From positions 10,534,858-10,598,857 of the forward strand of contig OX387190.1 in NCBI GenBank assembly GCA_947561395.2: a stretch of DNA of 64,000 nucleotides. The letters are read 5' to 3'. The notes beneath the pieces were generated by a model. That model was not told where the DNA came from and did no database searches. It saw only the letters and a list, made by a program, of their open reading frames with translations. The position numbers were made by a program, and so were the translations under genes. Positions 48,454 to 58,666 of this stretch are shown here, piece by piece. The first letter of the stretch is position 1. Every line of letters begins with the position of its first letter. This DNA is from Buxus sempervirens. Taxonomy: Eukaryota > Streptophyta > Magnoliopsida > Buxales > Buxaceae.

Positions 48454-49531
48454 TGTTTACACCCGCCGTAGCCCAGCGGTTGAATTGAATTTTAAGTGGC
48501 TACAAGTATCTCTCAATTTAGGGAAGTAGGGTTGGTTAAGAAACCCACCACTACGTAGGAGATTTGCCACAAGATATGACCCTCTAAAAGAACATGAGAA
48601 GTGGGGTCCTCCACTTTCTATAAGCGTGGGTGGTTTGTGTAAAGGTGGCGTTCAACTTCCTAAGAGTGGGTAGTTAGGAGACTCAGTGATCAAACCAAAC
48701 AGCTTATAAATAGGGACCTACAGACAAAGGAAAAAGATCCCTCGATCAACACACAACTACACTAACTATTCCGGTTTCCTCAAACCTCTTATTTGGTCTT
48801 CTCAGACCACCCTACTCTCATGCTATCCTCATAGCATGAAGTAGTCTATCCTCCTGTTGCTTCCTGTCGCAACAACACATGGAGATCCTCCTTATTCCTA
48901 GACAAGGCTAAGAAGGTACGCCCTACTCTAATCATGGCTAGGTACGATCTTAAGATACGTCCTACTCCGATCACTCGGTACGATCTCGCTTACCCCTTCA
49001 AGCAAGGCTAAGGGCAGTCAAGATGTGCACCCCGGATACAATCATCTTCAAGGCAGCCCCCGATCTCTTCTCTCTATACTACCGATCATGGCTATAGGGA
49101 AACAGGCGGAATGCACCGAGATTTTGTTGGTCTTCTTTTTACCTTTTTATTGATTCTCATCACCATCCATCCTTGAAACGGCCGTCACCCCACACGGCCC
49201 ATCCATCCTTAAAACAGCCGTCATCCCACTCGGCCCTCAATTGCTGCAGATTCTACATCAAACGGCCACCATCAACGTGGCCGTCGTCAATATTGTCATA
49301 AAATTGGGGGGAAGAACCTTGGAGAACGAACCCCAATCCTCTTAGCAATCGCCGGATCAAAAGTCTTACAATCTACAGGCGACTGGATCGTATCTCAACC
49401 ACAACCCGTCTGGTTTTGCGTACGAACGGCACCGAGGTCAAAAGTTTCCAACTCCTTTCTTGCATCGGCACAGATGCTGGCACACCCGCGCACTCACACG
49501 TTCCGAAGCCGAACCGAAAATGATAGCAACA
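48454..49531 (+). repeat. Left LTR of the nested element
   Basis: Contains a TATA box TATAAATAG at 48705-48713, then a leader with TACGATCT and ACTCCGATCA repeats, and several CGGCCGTC/CGGCC motifs near 49180-49290. High similarity to the right LTR indicates fairly recent insertion. Confidence 0.93.
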
Positions 49532-50439
49532 TCTTTTTGGCACGCTCGGTGGGACCCTGTATTGGCAAAATATTTCATATTATCTTGTTTGCCATAACAC
49601 TCGGGGAGGCAAGACAAGGTAAACTATGGCCATTCGGCCAATCTCTTGAGTTTCCCTATTACACAAGGAGATCAAGACCTCCCCTTCTACGTCACTTTCC
49701 TTTTCTTCCTAATCGGAATCATGATTCCGATTCCCTAAAGCTATGGACTCAAAATCGGTGAGCACAAACCGCATCATGTGATGCAAAGAACACTCCGTCG
49801 AATCAATACGGTGTGTTATCCTCCGAAGCATGAAATCCTTCACCGAAGATTCAATGAATTCTAGACTATTTCTTCTTTACCTCTTCTTTGTCGAAGTCTC
49901 TTCCGGCCGATCCTAATCGGACCCATGGCATTGAAGAGGATGAGGTGTATAAGGATGATCAGACCAATTTCAAAAAGTCAAAGCCCACAACATACATTAA
50001 TTGTTGTGTCGGCATTTATTTTTTTCATTCAATTCAGGAAAGTTGCGCCAGTCAATTTTACTTAATAAAAAGTGCTCCGGCCACTTTTATTTAAAGAAGA
50101 GTGATTTAGTCACTCTTTATCTAAAAGGAAAAAAAGTGTTTCGGCCACTTTTTTTTCAAGAAAGGTGTTTCGGCCATTATTTAAAGAAATCATGGTCATT
50201 CATCTTTATTGGGTAAATCAAACTTTTACCGATTTTAGCCAAATTCATGGCCATTCACGTTTAATGAAATCATGGCCATCCGAATCGCTATTTTGTCCCA
50301 AAGCTTACGGCTGATTCCATACGGCCACATTTTTTCAAAAACAAGAAACTTTTGGCCGATTCACATGGCCACAATTGTTTTACTATCACTTCCTCATCAC
50401 GTCTTACTACAGCGACATAATGAGAAAGTGGGGGGGCAA
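49532..50439 (+). other. Interior of the nested LTR element
   Basis: Non-coding. It starts with the presumed primer site and ends with the polypurine tract. In between, CGGCCAC, TGGCCAT and related motifs recur at short intervals (50075-50370) among Phe/Lys-codon-like T- and A-runs. Short open frames here lack any domain and are not called. Confidence 0.75.
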
Positions 50440-51516
50440 TGTTTACACCCGCCGTAGCCCGGCGGTTGAATTGAATTTTAAGTGGCTACAAGTATCCCTC
50501 AATTTAGGGAAGTGGGGTTGGTTAAGAAACCCACCACTACGTAGGAGGTTGGCCACAAGATAGAACCCTCTAAAAGAACATGAGAAGTGGGGTCCTCCAC
50601 TTTCTATAAGCGTGGGTGGTTTGTGTAAAGGTGGTGTTCAACTTCTTAAGAGTGGGTAGTTGGGAGACTCAGTGATCAAACCAAACAGCTTATAAATAGG
50701 GACCTGCAAACAAGGGAAAGAGATCCCTCGATCAACACACAACTACACTAGCTATTCCGGTCTCCTCAGACCTCTTATTTGGTCTTCTCAGACCACCTTA
50801 CTCTCATGCTATCCTCATAGCATGAAGTAGTTTATCCTCCTGTTGCTTCCTGTCGCAACAACACATGGAGATTCCCCTTATTCCTAGATAAGGCTAAGAA
50901 GGTACGCCCTACTCCGATCATGGCTAGGTACGATCTTAAGATACGCCCTACTCCGATCGCTCGGTACGATCTCGCTTACCCCTTCAAGCAAGGCTAAGGG
51001 CAATCACGATGTGCACCCCGGAACCAGTCATCTTCAAGGCGGCCCCCGATCTCTTCTCTCTATACTACCGATCACGGCTATAGGGAAATAGGCGGCAGGT
51101 ACCGAGATTTTGTTGGTCTTCTTTTTACCTTTTTATTAATTCTCATCACCATCCATACTTGAAACGACCGTCACCCCACACGGCCCATCCATCCTTGAAA
51201 CGGCCGTCATCCCACACGGCCCTCAATTGCTGTAGATTCTACATCAAACGGCCACATCAACGTGGCCGTCGTCAATATTGTCATAAAATTGGGGAGAAGA
51301 ACCTTGGAGGACGAACCCCAATCCTCTTAGCAATCGCTGAATTAGAAGTCTTCCAATCTACAGGCGGCCGGGTCGTATCTGAACCGCAACCCATCTGGTT
51401 TTGCGTACGAACAGCGTCGGGGTCAAAAGTTTCCGACTCCTTCCTTGCATCGGCACAGATGCTGGCACACCCGCACACTCACACGTTCCGGAGCCAAGCC
51501 GGAAATGATGGCAACA
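50440..51516 (+). repeat. Right LTR of the nested element
   Basis: Matches the left LTR over its whole length with scattered substitutions. TATAAATAG lies at 50691-50699. Confidence 0.93.
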
Positions 51517-51612
51517 CCGTTAAGAGTGAAGAAGGCGTAGTGAACCCGAGAAAGGCATACAAAAGAGTCAAGTGCAACCCATAGGAGGCTAGCAGTGACA
51601 GTAAAGCCCATG

Positions 51613-52395
51613 CTTTGCCAGTTTACAACACTACAACCTAACAACTTCTAAACCTGGGACCTATGGTTCCTTAAGGACTCTACTGAAGGCTCGAACTCAT
51701 TGATATGCGAAACAGATGCTTAAACAACACTCAAATGAAAACAAATAATATGAAAAATTCATCTTTCTTTTTTCTTTCCAAAACGTAAACAAAAATAGAA
51801 CTACAGAAAGAAAATGAAACAAACACACTGGAAATATATTTACTAAAACAAACTTGTAACAACAGAACTGAAATTACAGACTCAAGATAAACAAACTAAA
51901 AACTGGACTAAAAAAATACACCGAAAAGACTCAGGTGATAGTACAAATCACCGACACAGATGAACCCACTAAGCCAAGGGGGCGGCTCGAGAACACTCCT
52001 TCGAACCTAGGCTAGGAAGTGACCCTAAACAAGGAGAAAACTCCTAAAGGAAAGGGGCACTATTAGTGCAAGGGCTCTTTAAAGCTCAAGCAAATGTTGC
52101 CTTCTTCCTTCAAGAGTATCCCTTATATAGAGGATCCCAGCCTTGGTTGTCACATCAGAGCAAAGGTACCATTATTACAAGACACTAAATGGGCATCCCC
52201 ACATGACTCAGCATCCACCGAAAGTGAATACTTTAATTATTACAAGACACCAAGTGGGCATCCCCGCCTAACTCAGTATCCACCAAATGTAGACACTATA
52301 ATTATTACAACCATAGCTGGCATCCCAGCTTCCCACTAAAGCCTATAGACACATTATGCAGAGAATATATTCTTCTGCTTTACATAAAATGAGCT
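51613..52395 (-). repeat. Terminal repeat of element C, truncated
   Basis: Minus-strand copy of 44421-45545. It includes the 65-bp repeats (52170-52310), TATATAAG (52129-52122) and the CCTAGCCTAGGTTCGAAGG block (about 52000). It stops at GGCAAAG, so the last ~250 bp of the repeat are missing. Confidence 0.75.
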
Positions 52396-52599
52396 CTTTC
52401 TCTCCTAAAGGAATCTTTGCTTTTGAACAAAGAATGCTGCTTTTTCACTAAGTAACTTGTTGATCAAGCAACTTTATGGGCTTCTTTGCAAACTATCCAC
52501 CATGGGCTGATCCATTGAAATAGTCCGAATTTGAGCTATGCTTTTTCTTGAAATTTCCTTTGAAGCCTTTAGTCAAACTTGGGCCTTCCTTTACTGTCA

Positions 52600-53650
52600 A
52601 TGTAGACTATTTAATCCCTCGAAAGCCTGCTTCCAATAGGAGTGATTTCTTCTACCCATTTCCTGTATAAGAGATAAGTAGACAATGAAATGTTCTTGAC
52701 AAAATTCTTCCGATTTGCTACATGTTCTACATCCTTGAATTTTACTTGAGACGCTCTGGCAGATCATAGCAATAGGCTTTCTTTTCATTGACAAAAGACC
52801 AGGAGGGTCAATTTTTCCTTTGTACCTTGGGAAACAATAATCAACAAGGACCTTTTTGCTGATTCAACCAGGAAATAGTGAAGGGCTTTCTGCTCAAAAG
52901 TTTCATAGATAAAGTCAGGAATCCCTCCGACTCACTTATGCAGATTTTTGAACAAGTATTTCTCAAATACTTTAGCCACATAGTAAGCGTCCTTTGCAGC
53001 ATATCTCATTTGAGAAAAGGATATCGGGCGCTTACTCCAATCGTTGTTCTGCAGATGTTTAGACATTTCAAGGTTGAAGATACTCTTACAGATCTTGGAG
53101 AGACCTATAACTGGACTTTGAAAATCCCATTCCCTTGTAGTGATCTCCTGATAAACATTGGAGATGTCGATGTATTGATGTACAAACTTGTTCTTCAGGA
53201 TTCCTTCATAAGCTCACTTTGATATCATGATGGAATTGAAATCCAATTTTTAGAATCTTGGAGTCTGAAAATATGGAATCCAGAAGCCTGTAAATATACT
53301 CATCAGGTAGAGCTAGCAAATCAAGCACAAAGATCATTAGTCTACCATGATAGTAGGATTCAAAACTATAGACTCCAATTTGTAAGAGAGAAGGTTTGTT
53401 AACCACGGAGTCTTCAACCTTGTATTATGACCATTCTGAATCAATTGCAGTGAGAACTACCTTTTGGATTAATTGTTCAAATTGTTGAAATTCTTCAGAT
53501 TCAAAAGAACCAACATATCTGATGTTATCATCCCATAGTTCTCCGAATTCTCCCCAGATTGTTTTCCTGATCAACTCTTTATTGTAAATAAGGTAATCAA
53601 TGAGAGTTGCAATCAAAGGACGGTAATTATCTGGTGGTTTGAAAGAAGGA
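52600..53650 (-). pseudogene. 3'-5' exonuclease (DEDDy, Mut-7/EXD type) relic inside element C
   Basis: Minus-strand frames give the full exonuclease core. Exo I is AIDSEW (DxE at 53442-53434), followed after one stop by PSLLQIGVYSF and FVLDLLALPDEYIY. Exo II is KILKIGFQFHHDIK (Asp at 53226-53224). Next come GLSKICKSIFNLEMSKHLQN and a WSKRP block, then Exo III MRYAAKDAYY (Tyr at 53003-53001, Asp at 52991-52989). All DEDD-y residues are present, but one stop and at least two frameshifts separate them. Further down, 52794-52597 holds MKRKPIAMICQ and a CRTCSKSEEFC block of unknown identity. Host-encoded relatives degrade RNA or DNA. This most likely derives from a plant gene captured as cDNA, since no introns are visible. 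Confidence 0.72.
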
Positions 53651-53970
53651 ATTTACCATTTGCCATTTTTATCCTCCCAGAAATTTGTGGGGAAAGAAGA
53701 AGGATTTTTTACACAAATTTGGCAAATAGATTTCTTTTGAGGCTTCAAATTCCAAAGATCAACCACAGTTGGTCGGATATCAGAATAGGAAAGATGCGAA
53801 GATGGAGAAGATTCCCCATTTGTGAGAGAAAGACTTAGAAAGGAGGAACAAAGATCTTTCTCAGAGGTCCATCCGTACCATCCAAATGAATCAATTTGGA
53901 TTTTTAGAGTATTCACAAAAGAATGTGGTACGAGTTTCTAATCTAAAGAAATCAGAGCAATGTTTATTCA

Positions 53971-54126
53971 ATTGGTCCGCTGATAGAGGAGATTATAATG
54001 CAAACTATCAGAAGTGTAAACAAACGGTCGGCTAGAAATTTCTACCTAATTGGTCTGCTGATAAAGAAGATTATAATGCAAACTATCAAAAGTGTAAACA
54101 AATGGTCGGCTGGAAATTTCAACCTG
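53971..54126 (-). repeat. 78-bp tandem duplication in element C
   Basis: Units 53971-54048 and 54049-54126, each starting ATTGGTC(C/T)GCTGATA on the plus strand. The length is a multiple of three, so a frame would have been kept. Confidence 0.88.
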
Positions 54127-54959
54127 TGAAGGAGGATAAGTAGAAGCAACGTCAATAAACTCTCGGGAAGGTAAATCTATTTATGGAATCTTAGGAACTT
54201 CCAGAAATCCGATCAATTCATCATTCTAGGCTTCTTTCCCTATAGTCTTGCCCTCTTAAGTTTTCTTTTGGACCTCTTGGTCCCTTGTTTGGGCAACAAG
54301 TTTGATATCTTCAAGTCGTTACCAAACCTTCCTTTGAAGATATTGAGTATACTGTATAGAAAGCTGCTCTAGTGATTTTGAATCTGTAGGTAAAAAATCA
54401 GCTTCAATATCAGTAGCAAACTTCTTGATTATCTCATCAATTTCTGAAAAGTGGGTCTTGATTGGGGTAAAATTGATGTTTCTGAAAACAACTAAGAGTT
54501 CTGCTTCTAGAGGACCTTGCTGAGCATATTCAAGAAACTCATTAGGATAAGCTGCTAAGCATTGTCTCGTATGCTCGTATAACTGATAGATGCAATTGAT
54601 ATCCTCTACTAATTGACTTAAGTAATTTTGGGAGAGGAATCTGCCGTTTCTGGTGATTCTAGCTTCAGGTCAAGCTCTAGTTAAGTTTGAGGACTGAAAA
54701 GAACTGGGCCAATGGCTTTTTCTAATAACTCAAAAAAGCCACATTGCTCCTAGCATGGATCCTCCTTTTTCCAAAGAGCATATAACCAGTAGTCTCTGTA
54801 GAACTTTCATCCTTCTTCATCGGGGGCATTCTTCAACCAGAATTCTCTTCGTGGATCCTTCCAATAATTTTTTGCACATTCTTAGACATAAGGCTCTTTG
54901 AGAAGCTCATCCTTAACTTTCTGGAAAACATTTCCAGACCAGCAATGTTGGCAGATTGG

Positions 54960-56023
54960 GACATGACAAGGTTCTTAGTGGCAAGCAGGGTCTCCACATG
55001 GCTCAATATGGAAATGTATGTGCTTGTTTTGTTGTTGAGAAGAATCTATCTTTATAACCATGCAAATGTGTTTCCGAGATGAAGGGAATGAAGTTTCATG
55101 AGATTCTCTCATTAAAGTGCTTCTGAAATATAATTGCACGGTGTCTCAACCGTCTCCAGTGATAGAGTATCGAGGGTTTTCTGGTGCTGCGGTAGATCCT
55201 TTAGGCTTGTAAGGGACCATGACCTTGGATAGGTCACTTCCTTGTTTTCAAGCTTTCTAGAAACTATCTGATCTCCTTGGAAATCAGCTTGTAGAAACTC
55301 TGCATCATACAGAGAGGAATGTATGATGGAAGGTTGCTAGCTTATAGTAATAATCTGATAACAGACTCGCCATGCAACAGACAAATTCTGTGATCCTGCT
55401 TGCATATCAAATCCCCATGTTTTAATTTGTATTCTGAGAGATTCAGAAAGATATGGATCTGATAAAGAAACACAGAAGTTATGATAGACATAAAAATATA
55501 CAGCTCCATTAGAGAGAGAAAGGGCTGTACAGCAGCAATTAAGGCATCTTTGAACTGATTATGCCTTCTGTCTAGTACGCAGGCCAGGGCGCCTACGTTT
55601 AGTCGTTGTCGAACTAGAGGGATAAGTCTGACCTGTAATGCTTCAATATGAACATAATTGTACCCTTACTTCCTGTATTTTCTGACTTTTTCTTTGAGAA
55701 GGATAGGTACATCCAGAACAAAATCAGAGTTTGAAATAACTTCTAAGACTCCTTCAGCAATGTTATATGTTAAAAATTCTTCATTTTTCTAGAAGCTTCT
55801 CCGAAGCATACACGTATTGTGATTTTAGTGGTGGCGTCTTCCACTTCTTGTTGATTTTGGAGAGAGCGTTGTCTATAAGAGAGGAAATAGTAGTTGCAAA
55901 GCCTGTATTGACTAAATCTGCAGCTACTTGTGCATTTGTAGGAACATCTTTAGTCAAAGGACCGGATGATGGAATAGCACTTGGAGGACCAGATGTAGGA
56001 TATGATGATGGATGAGAATCCAT
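54960..56023 (-). pseudogene. 30K-type movement-protein-like relic, copy C
   Basis: The minus-strand frame starts at the ATG at 56023-56021 (MDSHPSSYPTSGPP). It is open for about 80 codons, then continues in shifted frames through a region homologous to copy D. In both copies the core resembles the beta-rich 30K movement-protein domain of caulimovirids: an HIEALQV-type strand, a D(R)xxN turn and an SLSDPYLSE block. Such proteins help viral genomes pass plasmodesmata. This copy lacks 24 codons present in D and contains stops; inactive. Confidence 0.6.
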
Positions 56024-56945
56024 CTTATAGAAGTTATGGTCAGTACAAGAATATGTGAATGACACAAAAATAGAACAAGGTAAAGGACAAGTAAAGAAAA
56101 AAGTAAAATGCTTTAAAGTACTTCTCTTTTGAATAAAGTAAAATGATTAGAACACTTTACTTGTAAGTAAAGCAAAAGTAATGCAAGTTGTATTCTTATG
56201 GTTGTAATTGTCTAGCCGTCGTTGTCGGAGTAATTGTTCCCTTATCATCCCCTGCTTTTGAGTTCAACAGAAAACAAAAGTAAAAATAAAAGACACAAAG
56301 GTAATAAAAATAATACTACAAAGACATGTGGTAAAGAAAAAGACATATAACACTATTTTTTGCTTTTTCTTAAAACATGGTAGAAACAGACACTTACTGG
56401 TTTAGCACAATGATAAACGAGGCTAAAACACAATTATGCATGAAAAATAATAGATGCGATCGCCAGGTTACGATCACAATAACAATAAATGGGAAGTTTA
56501 AAGGATATAACATCTAAGAACTGGGCGTTCCTTGATAGCTCACTGAACACAGGAAAAATGTATCAATCATATGCTTAACGTTATTAGTGTTTCGTAGATA
56601 TATCTCGATTTAGGCTAACTGGGGCTACGGGTTGGATTTTACCCATAGTAAAAACACAAAAACCATAACAGATAAAACATGCAAAAACTCAATACTGCTC
56701 AAACACATAATAAGAGGTGTACCTACCGTTTGATGCTTTTCTCCATATAGGTTTGGTTATAAAAGACAAAACACACATACCTAGGGGACATTATGAGCTG
56801 ACTCTCCATAATTGATGAACATGTAAGAACTCCATAGTGCTCAAAACACAAAGTAATGAGTACATGTACCGTCGTTGTCTTCTTCTCCGATGAGAATAGA
56901 AACTAGATTAGTTGGGGTTGGTCTACGGTGTTCAAAGTTGGCTTA

Positions 56946-56959
56946 TGGCTCTGATACTA
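56946..56959 (-). promoter_or_regulatory. tRNA-iMet primer-binding site, element C
   Basis: The minus strand reads TAGTATCAGAGCCA, matching the consensus at 13 of 14 positions. The end of a terminal repeat (GAGTCCCACCCC) lies just upstream on that strand. Confidence 0.75.
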
Positions 56960-56984
56960 TATAGGGGTGGGACTCTGATCTTAA

Positions 56985-57530
56985 AGATGGAAACTCGGCC
57001 TTTGGTATAGATTTGGGTTTAGGCTTATGGGTTTTATGGTGACTATGGCTAGACTTGTGAGTATTTTTGGTTTTTTCTGGAGACTTTTGGGAACTAAGGA
57101 GTTTGGTCTTTATTTGAAGAGAAAAGTCATTAAAATGGACCAGTTTAGAACATGGTTGGTATAAAACAAGATAAGCAGCTAAAAAATCTGGTTTTCTGGG
57201 AAGTAATGATGATTGAGGTAGTGGTCTAGAAATAGACTTTCGTCTGGCTAAAGGTTGATGGTCAGATTGGCATATGGGAACAAATATAGGTGGAGGCTAA
57301 AACGGGTTTTTGGAAAAATAATTTCGGTCTTGGTAATAGAAATTTTGGCCATAGATCTCACCTTCTGAACTTGAAGATGATCTTGATTCAGCATGTCATC
57401 TTCATCGTCATTCTCCTCTTGCTGCTACTCTTCATCATACTCGTCAAGATAATCTTGATCTAAATATTCATCTGATCCTGATAGTATTGCTTCCTCTTAT
57501 AAGGTATCATCTTCAAAAGACCGAAATTAA
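56985..57530 (-). pseudogene. Coding-like spacer between inverted elements (acidic, then basic)
   Basis: On the minus strand, 57530-57360 reads as a strongly acidic stretch (Asp/Glu-rich, with a DEYDEEEQQQEENDDED-like run). This is followed by a Lys/Pro/Ser-rich stretch down to 56985, where it meets the end of a terminal repeat. The frame is interrupted. Identity unknown; an element gene remnant is likely because the region lies between two copies of the family. Confidence 0.35.
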
Positions 57531-57674
57531 ACAGTTGTTGTAAGTAAACACTTTACTTGTTGGTCTAACTTGTTAGGTGATCGGACTAATCACCGACATT
57601 GATGAACCCTCCTAGCCTAGGTTCGAAGGAGTGTTCCCAAGCCGCCCCTTACTTGGAAACCTAACGCCCCTATC

Positions 57675-57688
57675 TGGTATCAAAGCCA
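57675..57688 (+). promoter_or_regulatory. tRNA-iMet primer-binding site, element D
   Basis: TGGTATCAAAGCCA, 13 of 14 to the consensus, directly after CCCCTATC as in the 45805 copy. Confidence 0.8.
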
Positions 57689-58666
57689 TAAGCCAACCTT
57701 GAACACCTTAGATCAACCCCAACCGGTCCAGTTTCTATTCTCATCAGAGAAGACCACATCCACGATACATGTCCTCATTACTTTGTGTTCTGAGTACCAT
57801 GGAGCTCTGCCGTGTTCATCCATTATGGTGAGTCAACCCATAATGTCCCCTAGGTATGTGTGTTTTGTTTTTTGTATCCAAACCTATATGGAGAAAAACG
57901 TTAAACGATAGGTACACCTCTTACTATGTATTTGAGTAATACTAAGTTTTTGCATGTTTATCTGTTATGATTTTTGTGTTTTTACTATAGGTAAAACACA
58001 ATCCATAGCCCCAATTAACTCAAGTACGGATACATCTACAAAACACTAACAGCGTTAAGCGTATGATTGATACCTCTTTACTGTATACAGTGAGCCATCA
58101 AGGAACGCCCAGTTCTTGGATGTTGTACCCTTTAAACTTCCCATTTAGTGTTATTGTGATCGTAACCTGGTGATCGCGTCTCTTTTTTTTTATGCATAAT
58201 CTTGTTTTAGCCTCGTTTATCATCATGCTAAACCAATCTATTTCTACTATGTTTTAAGAAAAAACAAAAAATAATGTAATGTGTCTTTTTCTACTGTCTT
58301 TTTCTTTACCGCATGTCTTTGTAGTGTTATGTGTCTTTTATAACCACATGTCTTTGTCTTTACAAAAATCAAAAAATATTTAATGTAATTACCTTTGTGT
58401 CTTTTATTTTTACTTTTGTATCCTGTTGAACCCAAAAACAGGGGGGATAGTAAGGGAACAGTTGCTCCGACGACGATGGCTAGACAAGTACAACCATAAG
58501 AATACAACTTGCATTACTTTTGTTTTGCTCACAGGTAAAGTTTTCTGACCATTTTATCTTACTTTATTCATAAGAGAAGTATCTTAAAGCATTTTAGTTT
58601 TTGCTTGTCCTTTACCTTGTTCTTGTGTCATCCACATACTCTTATACTGACCATAACTTCTATAAG

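Larger units (their letters stand above)
48454..51516 (+). mobile_element. Non-autonomous LTR retrotransposon (3,063 bp), nested
   Basis: LTRs of 1,078 bp (48454-49531) and 1,077 bp (50440-51516) both begin TGTTTACACCCGCCGTAGCC and end GCAACA. They are flanked by 5-bp target duplications CCATT (48449-48453) and CCGTT (51517-51521). The uninserted sequence GCAAAGCCATTAAGAGTG is visible at 45694-45711. A TGG-initiated primer site follows the left LTR (TGGCACGCTCGGTGGGACC, about 49538-49556), and a polypurine tract (GAGAAAGTGGGGGGGCAA) ends at 50439. The 908-bp interior has no gag or pol, so it must use proteins from another element. Orientation is given by the primer site and polypurine tract. 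Confidence 0.95.
48158..51612 (+). repeat. Terminal-repeat fragment of the retroelement family, split by a nested LTR element
   Basis: 48158-48453 and 51522-51612 together reproduce the later part of the terminal repeat seen at 45060-45770. The phrases TTTGAGTGTTGTTTAAGCAT, GGTGTCTCTGTTGGTTG and CCCGAGAAAGGCATACAAAAG mark it. It was one piece until the 3,063-bp element inserted. At 51612/51613 it joins head-on to a minus-strand terminal repeat, an inversion or recombination junction. Confidence 0.75.
51613..56960 (-). mobile_element. Retroelement C: movement-protein type with exonuclease relic
   Basis: On the minus strand, the order is primer site (56959-56946), leader (56945-56024), movement-protein-like relic (56023-about 55000), a post-MP region (to about 54640), uncharacterised sequence with a 78-bp duplication, a 3'-5' exonuclease relic (53650-52600), a purine tract CTTTAGGAGAGAAAG (52410-52396) and a 3' terminal repeat (52395-51613, truncated). 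The terminal repeat is the same as that of element A, but the gene content differs. No RT, RNase H or integrase was recognised. Coding parts carry many stops and frameshifts. Confidence 0.7.

Noticed and set aside
49474..51644. ORFs in and around the nested LTR element (49474-49761, 51159-51584, 51281-51644)
   Set aside because: They run across LTR boundaries or lie in LTRs and have no gag/pol motifs.
52600..53650. Functional host exonuclease gene
   Set aside because: One in-frame stop and at least two frameshifts, with no splice signals that would remove them.
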